A stretch of DNA of 53,319 bases, from assembly GCA_023627715.1 (NCBI GenBank), contig JAMAHW010000140.1, positions 1 through 53,319 on the forward strand. Direction: 5' to 3'. Of this stretch, positions 1-10,518 are shown one piece after another (positions within the stretch are counted from its first letter, which is position 1; each line of letters opens with the position of its first letter). A model generated the notes under the pieces. The model worked only from the letters and a program-made list of their open reading frames with translations. It made no database searches and had not been told where the DNA came from. This DNA is from Periconia sp. R9002. Its lineage: Eukaryota > Ascomycota > Dothideomycetes > Pleosporales > Periconiaceae. A program made the position numbers and the translations under genes.

Positions 1-1402
1 CTATAATTAGAATAACTAGGTAGCACTATTACTAATAGCCTAGTTAGTATATAATAGCTTAAAGAACGTAGTAATAGAAATTATACTATTCTTTATAAAC
101 TATAGATTTAACCTAAATACGTATAATCTACCTAAGTATATATATACTTAGATAGTAAATAGTAAGAAATTTATAGAAAGAATTAAAGAAATCTATAGTT
201 AGTTATAACTAGATACTAAGTTTCTTAATAAATAAATAGGGAAATACTATAATTAGCACTATAGAAAGGGACCTAATTTTAAGAGAGAGGAAAAAGTATA
301 GTTAAGACGCTAAAATATTAAAAGTAAGTAGCCTAGCCTAAAATTTAATTACGTAAAAATTAGTCTATATAAAATTACTAAATAAATTACGCTAGTTATA
401 TATAGATTAGAACTACTAAAGAATATAGGAATTTACCTAGTATTCTATATCTTACTTTTAGAAAAAGCACTCTAGAATGCTAAACTAGTAGTATATAAGT
501 CTAACACTTATAGAGAATAAGATAAATAATAGAACGTTAATAAAATTATTAAACACTAGGTTTAAAATAGAAAAAACTATTACTTAGTTAGGTAGATAAG
601 TACTAATAAGAAAGAAAAACTATAGAAAGATTTATAGGAACTAGAAGATAGCCTTAGCTGCTCTAAGAAGTTAGAGGATTTTTAGTCTACCCTATTAAAT
701 AAAGGAAACTAGAAAATAATATAAAATTTTTACTTAGCTATAAATTAAAAGGAGTACTACTAGTAGTGGCGTTAGTAGTAACGTCTTAATTAGGGATTAG
801 CTCTAGGTCTACCTACTAACTAGTCTGCTAAAGTTTAGCCTCTTTTTTATCTAACTCTACTTCTATTACGTAAGACTAAGTAGCTAATTTTAAATAAAAA
901 TATTCTTTCTATTTCTTAAGACGCTAGATTTTAGAATAAGCCTCTACTAGAGTACTACTAAGCTATATAATTCTATTTAGAAGCTCTTTCTAAGCTCTAT
1001 AAGCTTTATTAAGCTAATGTTATACTTTCTCTTTTATATAGTTAATAGATATTACTAATAGCTATAAGCCTAAACATACGTATTTTACTTTTAAATATAG
1101 ACTTACTTTTAAATAGTAGCACTTTAGATATTTTATAGAAACTATATATATTAGCCTAAATATATACTTTGTAATACCTACTATTAGTAGGGGAATCTAT
1201 ATAAATAAAGTTGAGCTTAGTGTACTAAAAATACTTAGAAAATATAGTAAATCTATTATAATAAACTTTATTAGTAAGTAATAATCTAGATTAAGTTTTT
1301 AAAGAAACTATAATAGCTAAAAATACTTTACTAAGTAATAAGTAGGGCTACAGCACTATTATACTCTAATTCCTAGAATAGATAAATATAGAGACTAAGT
1401 AT

Positions 1403-1413
1403 AAGAAGGGGGA
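1403..1413 (+). other. Polypurine tract of the retrotransposon
   Basis: An uninterrupted purine run, AAGAAGGGGGA, lies three bases before the LTR start in otherwise TA-dominated DNA. This is where a plus-strand primer tract belongs in an LTR element. It shows that the LTR beginning at 1417 is the 3' LTR and that the internal region lies to the left. Confidence 0.6.
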
Positions 1414-1416
1414 TAG

Positions 1417-1905
1417 TATTATAGCTATACCTTATAGAATTACTTTTAGTACTTATAGTAAGTGTAATTTTAATAATAACTATAAGTAGTACTATAAAGA
1501 TAAAGACTAGAATCTTAGACCTAAAGTAGACTATAATATAGATACGTAACTAAAGGTTATATAATAGCTCTATAACTCTATAGATACTAAAATAGATAGA
1601 GATATAGAGACGTTTCTATAAGATCTATATCTCTATAGTTAATAGAGACTATAGAGCTATAAAGCTTAGAAATTTTATTAGTATATAGTAAGTACGTATT
1701 ATACTTTTTAGATAGTCTTTATTATTAATTTAATCTTTTAACTAAAGAGCTACCTTACTTTTAATATCTACTATTTAGAATCTATATTGTATCGTACTTA
1801 TTAATAGTTATACACCTTACCTTTATCCTGTAATATTATACTTCTATTTACTCCCTTTACGCACTATCTAGTATCCTACTTTAAGGCCTAAGCAGGACCC
1901 TAATA
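1417..1905 (+). repeat. RIP-mutated 3' LTR
   Basis: The reverse complement of the clean LTR at 50787-51241 aligns along this segment. The ends correspond: TGTTACGGC in the clean copy is TATTATAGC here, and CCCTAACA is CCCTAATA. By hand alignment of 1681-1905, 37 of 39 substitutions are C-to-T or G-to-A relative to the clean copy, with one A-to-G, one G-to-T and one 2-bp indel. Most of the C-to-T changes are at CpA. The flanking 5-mers (GATAG before, TATAT after) do not match, as expected for the 3' LTR of a longer element. Confidence 0.85.
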
Positions 1906-3310
1906 TATATAGTATAAAGTTTTAACTTCTATAACTTCTACCTTTTACTAACTATTACTATATTAATAATAATAGTAGTAGTAGTATAATAGAGCTTTAA
2001 AAGTTAGATAGTAACTATATTAATATTAAAGTAGTACTTTACTCTACTACTAAGATAGTAGTGCTTAGGTATTATTTAACAGCCTTTATTTAATAATTAA
2101 TATTAATAATTTTTAGTAATATACACTAATACTAATATTTATTACTATATTACCTAATTCCTATATTATTTAATCCTTACTAAAGTTATTTCTTTTAGCG
2201 CTAACTAAGTTTAACTTTCTTTAATTAATCTATTCCTTCTTAATAATATTAGTAGATATACTCTTATACTTATTATAACTATCCTAACTATACTACGCTA
2301 CTCTTTATTATTCTAATAAAATCTATTTTTACTAAATTAAGAGCTTTACTATTTACTAATTTATATACTAGCTATTTTAACTTTTTTTTTTACTAGCTAA
2401 GCCCTATTATATAATCTACTATTATATATAGTTTTCTATCTAGGTACTTCTTATATATAGTAAAGTATAACTTAGGTCTACTCTAAATTAATATAGTATA
2501 ACTATATTTCTATTATTACTAATATTATTATTATTATTATTTAGTAGTTCTTATTTTATAGTATTAGAGTAATTATAAAAGAATTCTTTAAAATTAAGAA
2601 ATATTTCTTTCTAGTAGTATAGAGTACTATTATTATTATCTTTATTACTAAGCTATATATAAGGTACCTTATTTAGTAGTATATAATCTAAATACGTAAA
2701 GTTTATAATTTTTAGAAAATCTACTTTCTACTAGCTATTACTATTACTATTAATTTTAACTTTTAGAAATATTATAGATTAAGTAAAAATTAAAATAGGT
2801 AAAATTAAAGTAGGTAGATATAAAAAGTAGAATAGGTTTAGCAGTATCCTTATATATATTAAAGGCTATTTATTAATAATTTATATATTTTATAGCTTAG
2901 CGTAATTCTATAGTATAAGTACTATACTTAGATATACTAGGCTACTACTTACGTATAAAAATATAATAGATAATAATCTATTAGTTAGTAGTATAGAAAG
3001 AGAAAGGTAGAAGTTAAATAGTAGATAGTTCTATAGATAGAACTATAAAATAGAGTTCTTTTACTAATTAAAATTATTATATAATCTTATTATATACGTA
3101 TTTAGTTATCTATATACTTATTCTAGCTAAGGACGTTTACCTAGTATACTTATACTATATATTAATACCTAGAGTAGTTACTCTATAAAGATTAAAATTT
3201 AATTTTAAAATTTAATTTTATTAAAGTAGTACTTAATATTAAGCTAGTAAGCGCTTATTCTACTAGAATAGGTGAGGTAGCGTAAGTACTAATTTATTTC
3301 TACTTAAGTC
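1906..3310. other. AT-rich, RIP-like gene-free DNA
   Basis: TpA dominates, stop codons occur in every frame, and no open reading frame or recognisable domain remains. It is probably another heavily mutated repeat or the rest of a nested one. I could not identify the family. The composition changes abruptly to normal between about 3310 and 3330. Confidence 0.7.
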
Positions 3311-4349
3311 TCTAAGAGGTAGGTACAACGACGTTGACCTTCTTGGGGCCCGTGGGGCGTCGTCAGCGTCCTCCCTCGTCTGACAAGCATGCTGACAGTT
3401 ATGCTGCACTCCTTACGCGTGCACCTGCGGCTGTACACAACCAAGCACACATACCATGGATGAAGGCGCACTGCTGTGACTCTATCTCGCCCAAGCTAAT
3501 CAAAGATGATGCTGAGAGTACGGTCTTGAGCCGCCCTAACCAATCCCCCCCCCAAAGCGTGCCGTGTGCTCAGTCTTGTCGCATCGATTGCTTGCTAGGT
3601 GCTGACGCCAAAGCGGACGACTACCGCCCGCTGCCTTCAATTCTCCGCGACATAGACCCATTCTAGGCTTTGTTTTTCGCTTTCGCGAATCAACCCCCCT
3701 CCCCCACCCTCCTCTTCCCCCTTCCTTGTAGCCAAGCATCTACTTCACATTCTACAGTTACTACATCTATATCGCGACTTGGAAAGAAGGTCCAATAACT
3801 CATATTTGGGCAGTCAAAGGCCGCTTTTCAGTCAGGCGAAAGTCATGTCTTTGGTGCCGGTTCATTACGTCTCGCCAAGCAACACTGGATATATGCTGTT
3901 TTACGGAAAACACGTGCAACGCTCACAACACTTTATAGCTCCCTTCATACCTCAGTAGGCTATATCCCTAGAAACCGTGACCTGGCACCTCTCCTTCGTG
4001 TAATATGTACAATTGAGCAACAACTACTTGCCAGGGAAGTCAGTCCCTCAAAACACGAACGTGTACAGAATCAATACGTTCGAATATAATCAAACAATCC
4101 ACGAGGTAGCTCTATCCAACAAAATAGCAACGGTGATGGAGCAGCTTTCTACAATGCAAACACAGCCAGCAGGCTCATCTTGATATCAAAACGGAACGCT
4201 AACACAAGAGTGCTTTGAACGTAATCGAGAAGTGAATAAAACTGTCGTTTGGAACGACAAAATCCAGGACCAAATGGAGCAAAGTCAAAAAGAAGTCCAG
4301 AACGGGACATGACGCTGAAGGTATAATACGGACAAAGCAAATCATGCTT
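3311..4349. other. Intergenic, no gene seen
   Basis: Normal composition. A 110-codon open frame just inside the isochore border (3334-3666) has no recognisable domain and is probably chance. A pyrimidine-rich stretch lies at 3690-3730. The right part should hold the 3' untranslated region of the regulator gene on the minus strand. Confidence 0.5.
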
Positions 4350-5997
4350 TCAAAGGGTGTAGTTTCGCGCGCGATTCTGCGTTCTCGATGCCAACTGCCT
4401 CTTGACCTCTTCTGGCGCTGTCTTCATCGTGACTTTGAATGTGTCACGCACGCGGGTACGCAGAAGTTGTTCTAGCGCGCCGTAAACTCCGCCGTCAATG
4501 CCAGTGTCAGCGGGGCTGGCGGATTTGCAGTACCGTTCCGAAAATTTGTCGATGAGCTTTTCGACCTTGCGCAATTCGGTGAGAACAAGCTGCGTACGGA
4601 GAGTGTGTTCGTCTTCACCCTCGAGTTTGAACTCGCCAAGAGATATGGGTGTATGAGTGAATATCTCCATCTGCGTCACTGACGATTCACCCGGGGAGGG
4701 CTTTGCGCCAGATATGGCCTGGTACCACGAGAGTATTTTGACAATGGTGAAGGCGATAGTCGTCGAGAAGTGGGGGTTGGCCGAACAAGGGCATCCTAGA
4801 AGGACAAATAATTTATCGACGGCTGATTTGTTGGTTGACAGCACTGTATCCAAGGTAGGAATGCCATGGGAAGACGAGGTGGAAAAGTTGCCGGAGCGAG
4901 ATTGGGTAGTGGGCGGCGAGTAAAGGCTATTGAGAGTTTGAAAGGCAAACTGTGTGCAATCGTGGTTGGGAGTAGTGGCAGACGAGGGTGGTGTGGGAAG
5001 TGGAGCGGAAGCCATGGCAGGTGGTGATGTGACAATTTTTGACGGAGAAAAGACAGGAAGCTGTTGTTGCTGCTGCATTCCGAAGTATTGTGGGCTTGAT
5101 AGAGGTGGTGAACTGACATTGTGTATAGGGGCGTACATTTCGGGTTGGCTCTGAACGCTGGTGGTTCGAACATGGTTTCCATACGGGGGTGGGTTATGAG
5201 GGAACTGCGACATAGGGTTGAACAATTCGGGGGAGCCATTGTGGAACATCATGTGGTCGTCGCCAGACCAACTGTTTACGAACGAACCCGTGTCTGAGTA
5301 AGCTGGAGATTGGCTTCCTTCAAAGTTGGGGCCCACGTAAGCGTCCTGAAAATGGTACTCTGGGGTTGCCGGTCCAAAGAAGAAGGGGTCTGAGGGCTCA
5401 GGGGAGCTCTCCGAAGCATATGGTGCGGTGGTACGTGGGATCATGTCTGGTCGGGTCGCCAAAGGTCCACAAGAGCTGGCCGGTGATACATCGCGCATTA
5501 TGGTACCATCAGGATTGCGGTTCTTGCGCGGTTTGCCCAATCTGAATGCGGTGAATTGGTAAGTTGGGGTTCAAGTGCACGGGAGACAAGCAAAGCATAC
5601 CTCATGGACGGAGAGTAGTTGCAGCAAATTCCCATGTTACCACAGCGATGGCAGGTAGGCCTTACCTTGTCGCATTTGACCTGCAACAGGTGACGGAACG
5701 TTAGCCTCTGGGGAGGAAATCAAAGCAGCGTAAGAGGTAGATGTTGGAGCAAGCAAAAGAAAAGAAGAAGAAGAGGAAGAAGTAAAAAGGCTAGTTGGAT
5801 TGTTGTACCTTGGCGCGAGAGCAGGCATCGCAGGAAGCTCGCAGTTTGCGAGGCTTTGGTTCACTGCCAGGACTGGAAGTGGTGGAGGCGGTGGAGGTTG
5901 CTAAGCCGGTGTGCGGAGGTGGGATGGAGGTCATGATGGCAATGGGCGACGTCGATGCGGGTTGGGAGGTGAAGGAAAGGGGCACTGGTTGGAACAT
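4350..5997 (-). CDS. Zn2Cys6 transcription factor with AflR-type C-terminal domain
   Basis: Three exons: 5997-5809, 5680-5601 and 5541-4350, with introns of 128 and 59 nt, giving 486 residues. The binuclear zinc cluster is complete across the first splice: Cys56, Cys59, Cys66, Cys73, Cys76 and Cys83. It is followed by a basic segment, LGKPRKNRNPDG. Residues about 100-280 are low-complexity (Pro, Ser, Gln). The C-terminal part (LDTVLSTNKSAVDKLFVLL, then a Cys-rich PH-containing helix and KILSWYQA) has the look of the aflatoxin regulatory protein domain (Pfam AflR). It should be a nuclear DNA-binding activator of the kind that often controls secondary metabolism. The start was chosen because GCCACC precedes the ATG and a TATA element lies about 90 bp upstream. 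No polyketide or peptide synthetase gene is nearby, so the target is unknown. The family call is firm; the regulated pathway is not. Confidence 0.85.
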
Positions 5998-6085
5998 GGT
6001 GGCTCTGGGTTGGGAGTTGGTCGGCTGGGGAGCATTCTCTCGTTTCCAAATTTCGAGCTTGGTGGACGGAGAGCAGAGTACATGT

Positions 6086-6093
6086 GTTATATA
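6086..6093 (-). promoter_or_regulatory. Putative TATA box of the AflR-type regulator gene
   Basis: On the minus strand this reads TATATAAC, about 90 bp upstream of the chosen ATG. The spacing would give a short leader of roughly 60 nt. It is supported only by sequence and position. Confidence 0.4.
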
Positions 6094-6493
6094 CGGGCGG
6101 AGCATGCGTCGCGCAGCGCAAGAGAGAGAGAGAGGGTGTGGCTAGGCCTGAGTGAGCAACGGCCCAAGAGGCTAGCCTAGTAGCAGGTAAGTAGGGCAGG
6201 GAGCTTGCAGGTAGAGCTAACTTGGGGTGGCAGGCAAGCAGGGTTCCCGTCGCGTCGGCCATGGACGTTGAGCTGACGCTTCGGCTTGAGCCTTGAGCCG
6301 TGAGCCTCGAGCCTTGGGGGCTGGCTGGCTGCTGGTAATGCATGGATCATGATGGCATGCATGGCGTGGCTTTGGCATTCATTGGCAGAGCAGAGCAGTG
6401 CAAGCTTCTGGGAAGAAGGAGGAGGGGGGGGGGAGGAAAAAGGTGTGCGGCCGCCGCGATGCTGCCGCGCTGAGAAGGTGAGGTGAGCCTGGC

Positions 6494-6524
6494 GAGGGAG
6501 GGGAGGGGAGGGGAGGGGGGAGAG
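6494..6524 (+). repeat. G-rich tract with quadruplex potential
   Basis: Repeated GGGAGGGG units give at least four runs of four or more guanines separated by single adenines. This meets the usual pattern for an intramolecular G-quadruplex. It lies about 500 bp upstream of the regulator start, on the strand opposite to its coding strand. Confidence 0.6.
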
Positions 6525-9499
6525 GTGGTGAGTGAGGTGAGGTGAGTTGAACTGAGTTGCACCTGGGCGTCGCAGGGATGTGCCTGCACGTCTTGTTTGG
6601 CGGCGTTGGCAACTTGGGGCGCTTTCCTTTCGTAGTCGTCCACTCGATTGCCTTAGCCTGTCTGGCCCCTACCCCTGTCCCTGCTCGTCCCTGCCCCCTG
6701 CGGAGACCCTACGAGCGGCTCCATACCCCATTGCCTCTAGCCCGCCTGCTAAGTACATGTACGTTTTTGCGCCCGCATCTCGAGGTGACCACTGGCCTCC
6801 CTCATAGGCGAACATGGAAGCTCGTGCTTTTTCTATTTTCTTTGCCCTTGGGGCTGCTGCTCTCCGGCAAAGTCTTGCGCCCATTGATTGCTCTGTCTTC
6901 TGCATCTCTCCCTCTCTCCCTCTCTATTGCCTGCAACGGAACGTCTACACTCCGTCCATGCCCATGAACTGTCCATCTCATCTGACTCGAGAGGCTCCGG
7001 GGACCGTCGTCGATCTTAGCTCCAAATGGCCGTGGGTTGACAAAAAAAAGCGACCCATGAATGTGGGCAGTGTACCAATTGGGACGCAAATAGCTACAGC
7101 CTGCAATTATAGATTAAGCCCACGAGGAGCGAGCAGCCTGGCAGATGCAGCTCTCCAGAGGGCCGGGTTGGGGTTGCGCAGTCCCAGCTAGTTACCTAGG
7201 TAGGTCTGCAGTGACTGACAACTGTTGGTTTCCAACCAAGTCCCTCTCTCCAAGTTGTGATGGAAGGTGATGCTGAGGACATGGACATGTGCCGCCGCAC
7301 CGTACCGCACCGTACCGTACCGTGCGTTAGTTATTTGTCGCTGCTGTGAGTGGATGGCGGGTGGGAATTAAACAAAGGTGGCGTGGTGAGTGGGGGGAAG
7401 GGGGGGGGGTGTGGGGCGGGATTGGGGCTGGGTTAGTCAGCAGTGTGTACTGTACTGTAGTTAGGACCTACCTACTGTACAGTAGGTAACATTGATAGCC
7501 AATGGCTGCAAAAATAGACCAAGCTCCTCCCCGTCGTCCAAAAGAGACAGAGCGACTCATGTGGGTTGTCCAACTTGGACGCGGGTGGTGAGGACGGCGG
7601 GGCAACCACACCGCAACTAGGTACTTGTATAGTGCAGTGCTTTCCATGTTCCTTTGCTTCGCTGCACGGAGCTAACCGCGCATCGTATCGTGGCAGCCTC
7701 CATCTGATAGTGGCCCCCCATATCCCTTCGACCAACATCGTCATCATACATACATGTGGCCATCTGGATATCGGAGCCACACATGTGTGTACGTGCATAC
7801 ATTGGGGTACGCATATTAAGCTACACGGCGACACGCTGCAGCTTGGTTCCAATGGGCGGCAAGCAGCCATGTGCGCGCGCGTGCAGGTGGTGGGGTCAAG
7901 TCAAGGAAGCACCTTTTTCTTTTTTTTCTTTTTTTTTCTTTTGATATCAGTCCACCTACTGTAGATGATTGATTCCACCAGGCCCCCCAAGCCCACTCAC
8001 TGTCTGAATTTGAAGCGACTGTACAGTATGTATGTATGTATGTAGTTGGGTGGAGTCGACGGGTTCCTGGTGGTTACCCAAGGTAGCTAAGCTAACTAGC
8101 TAGCTAGCTTGGTTGCCACCAGCGAGGGATTTGATTGTACATAATTTGTCTGTCTGGCCACTACGTTACCAACAGTCAACTGTTTGTCCCTTTCAACATC
8201 GCCGTCTTGTTGTTGCGCCGCCCCGCCGACAGATTGGCACACCAGCAGGGGAAAGGTCCTTCATCCTTCACGTCATCACCCATCCATCTGCCCACATGCT
8301 CGATATCCGCGCTCCTTCTGAATCCATTCCGTCGCCAACTAAGTTCATAGTGCCTTGCCCCATGGACCGACACGCAATGCAGTCAATGCTCGTGGCTCGC
8401 CGGCCTGTACGGTACGGTACGTCCCGTACACCAAGTAGTAGCATGCCCTTCGTCCTCGAAAGAAGAAAAGGAAGGGCAAAGCCGCGCGCATGTGCGGGAA
8501 TCACGTCTGAAAGACTCGCAAAGTACATGTACAGCAGCTGAGGCACTGAGCCATGACCATGGATGTGATACAGTATGGAGACACTGCAAGGGGAAGGTCG
8601 CATGGGAAATCAAAGTCCGTAGTGCCCTTCCAACCCCACAGGCCCTCATACCTACTACTAGGTATGCGCCAGTCAATCCACACGTGCCGCCTTCTCCTTC
8701 TCTCCCTGTCTGTCTCTCTCGCAAATCCAACCCCCAAAGTCAAACTATCGATAAGTGAGAGACGAGACATCCTCTCTCATGTCGGCTCGTCAGGTGAACC
8801 ATGCGTCTGCCGAACCGTCGGAAGCCCCAAGCTCCGCAACTCTATACTTTACTGTGTACTGTGAGTTCATGGGTGGTGGTGGTGGTGTTGCTGCAGGGTC
8901 GAACAGGCCACTGTGTTGGTGCGGACCTCCAACAGCGGCCAGCGGCCCGCCATCCATGCGGACAGCGGAGAGATGACGTTAGATGATCTTGGATGGACAC
9001 TATGGGGTGCGAAGCCATGTGTATGCGCTTCTGGATCAGCACCACGCAGCCTGGTCTCAATCGAGCGTTTGCGTTCCAAAGGATGCGCAGCGCCGTTCCT
9101 TATCTCGTATCTTTGTCTTCGGACACCGAGCAAACGTGGAGGAGCACGTCAGGGGACATGATGCGGCTAAACCAGCAAGAGCCACACCAAGGAAGACCTG
9201 GCCAGTTACTGGGTTGCTTTGTTCACAGGACTACTCAACTAAACCTCTCAGAACCAAGTCTTGTTGCTTCCAACCCAACCCAGACTGCACGCTGAGGCCC
9301 GTCCCCTCGCTTGCGCAAATCCCCTCCTTCAAACAACTCAACTTCATGCCTATGTCCTCAGTGACAGTGCAGTGCAGTCATGAAAAAAAGTCCATTCCCT
9401 TGCGGATAGTCCAATAGCCCTTCCCACACCCAAGGCGCGCCTGAAGGAGAAGGAGAGCCAGGAATCTGTCCTGAAATCTGTCCAATAAACTCTTCTTTA

Positions 9500-9519
9500 T
9501 GTGTGTGTGTGTGTGTGTG
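9500..9519 (+). repeat. (GT)n microsatellite
   Basis: About ten dinucleotide units of TG in gene-free DNA. Confidence 0.9.
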
Positions 9520-10518
9520 CGCATGTCCGCGAACGACAGAAACGAAGCATGGCATATTGATGGTGTTTGGACAGAAAGTGAGGAGCAAACTTTTGGTGGT
9601 CCGTGTATGCCCGCTTCCTGAGACACTGCACCTCAACGGTTTCGTAAGCGAAAGGATTACCTACCTACACAATATGTACTGGTATCTGCAAGCGAAAGGA
9701 TTGAATATTGCCATTTCGTGGCAGCCACCTCGTCTTTGGGGCAGGTCCATTCACGACTAAGCGAGGTGGATCGTCACCCAGCCCTACCCGCGGGCCGTGA
9801 TGGAGTTCGTGATCACATAGCAAGAGCCAATATCATACTTACACGAAGGAACCATGGAACGTGCTTTGTGGTTTCGTGGTCCACGAGTCAGCCGAGTCGG
9901 CGATGCTATGCCTCGCCGCCTTCTTAACCTCGTCAATACATCAAGCAGCCCCGAAATTTTCCTTCGTGAGCCGGGTTTAAGGCCATAAATTATAGGTTGT
10001 AACAAAAGAATTGCGGGCCATGGATGTTTCCATCGTTCCAAGTAGATTGCTAGGCAGTCTGTTTGTTTGTACGAGGCGTGGGCATGGGTCAATGACCCAG
10101 TGACAATCCTATCAGAACTTCCAAAACCTCTTAGTTTGGGTTGCACAACGCCCGTGTCACCGACTTGGGATGGTGAAATTGTGGTCCGCGCTGTAACGTA
10201 CCCAAGGCCAAATTCTAGTGTTTTCAAACCATACCACTGAAAACTCTTCAATTGAGGCTTTTTTTGTCACGTTCTCACTTCGGATACGAGTTTCCTGTGA
10301 TAAAGTTTGAAAGCTAGCCCCTTCTTACGAGATGAGACATTACTTTAACCTCTTCACAATGTCGATTACCATACGATTGGGTAGTATTCTACTTACCTAT
10401 CCCATGTGCATTCGTGGAAGCCACCACGGACTGGAAACTGTTTCTGACTCGACATTCTCTTTCTTTCTTGAAAACATCATCCGAGTGCCCCGTCTCGCAG
10501 TACTCGAAAATCAATCTT

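Larger units (their letters stand above)
1..1905 (+). mobile_element. RIP-degraded Ty3/gypsy (chromodomain) LTR retrotransposon, 3' part
   Basis: One forward frame, broken by stop codons, carries the end of a chromovirus integrase. Near 293-310 it reads as the K-V-W-L-R-R motif with TAG in place of the Trp codon. At 431-469 it reads IYLVFYILLLEKA, which is the H-P-V-F-H-x-S-L-L-E motif with His to Tyr, Pro to Leu and Ser to Leu, all C-to-T changes. At 581-681, in the same frame, is a chromodomain: Y-L-V-R, TAG for Trp, acidic stretches, another TAG, then a closing helix ending L-E-D-F. About 700 bp of unclear content follows before the polypurine tract and the 3' LTR. The 5' half of the element lies outside the window. 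It is certainly non-functional. I see no reverse transcriptase motif in the part present. Confidence 0.8.
5998..10518. other. 4.5-kb gene-free interval rich in simple repeats
   Basis: No open frame here looks like a protein. The interval holds a G-rich tract (6494-6524), CCGTA-type repeats (7296-7325), a (GTAT)n run (8026-8044), a (GT)n run (9500-9519), T-rich runs near 7915-7940, and one TACCTAGGTA palindrome (7193-7202). The left part is the promoter of the regulator gene. The right end lies downstream of MSH5. A long non-coding transcript cannot be excluded. Confidence 0.5.

Noticed and set aside
3334..3666. 110-codon frame at the left isochore border, considered as a small secreted effector
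   Set aside because: No signal peptide, no ordered Cys pattern and a random-looking composition.
7472..7964. Overlapping 132-codon frames on both strands
   Set aside because: Mirror-image open frames in repeat-rich DNA; neither resembles a protein family.
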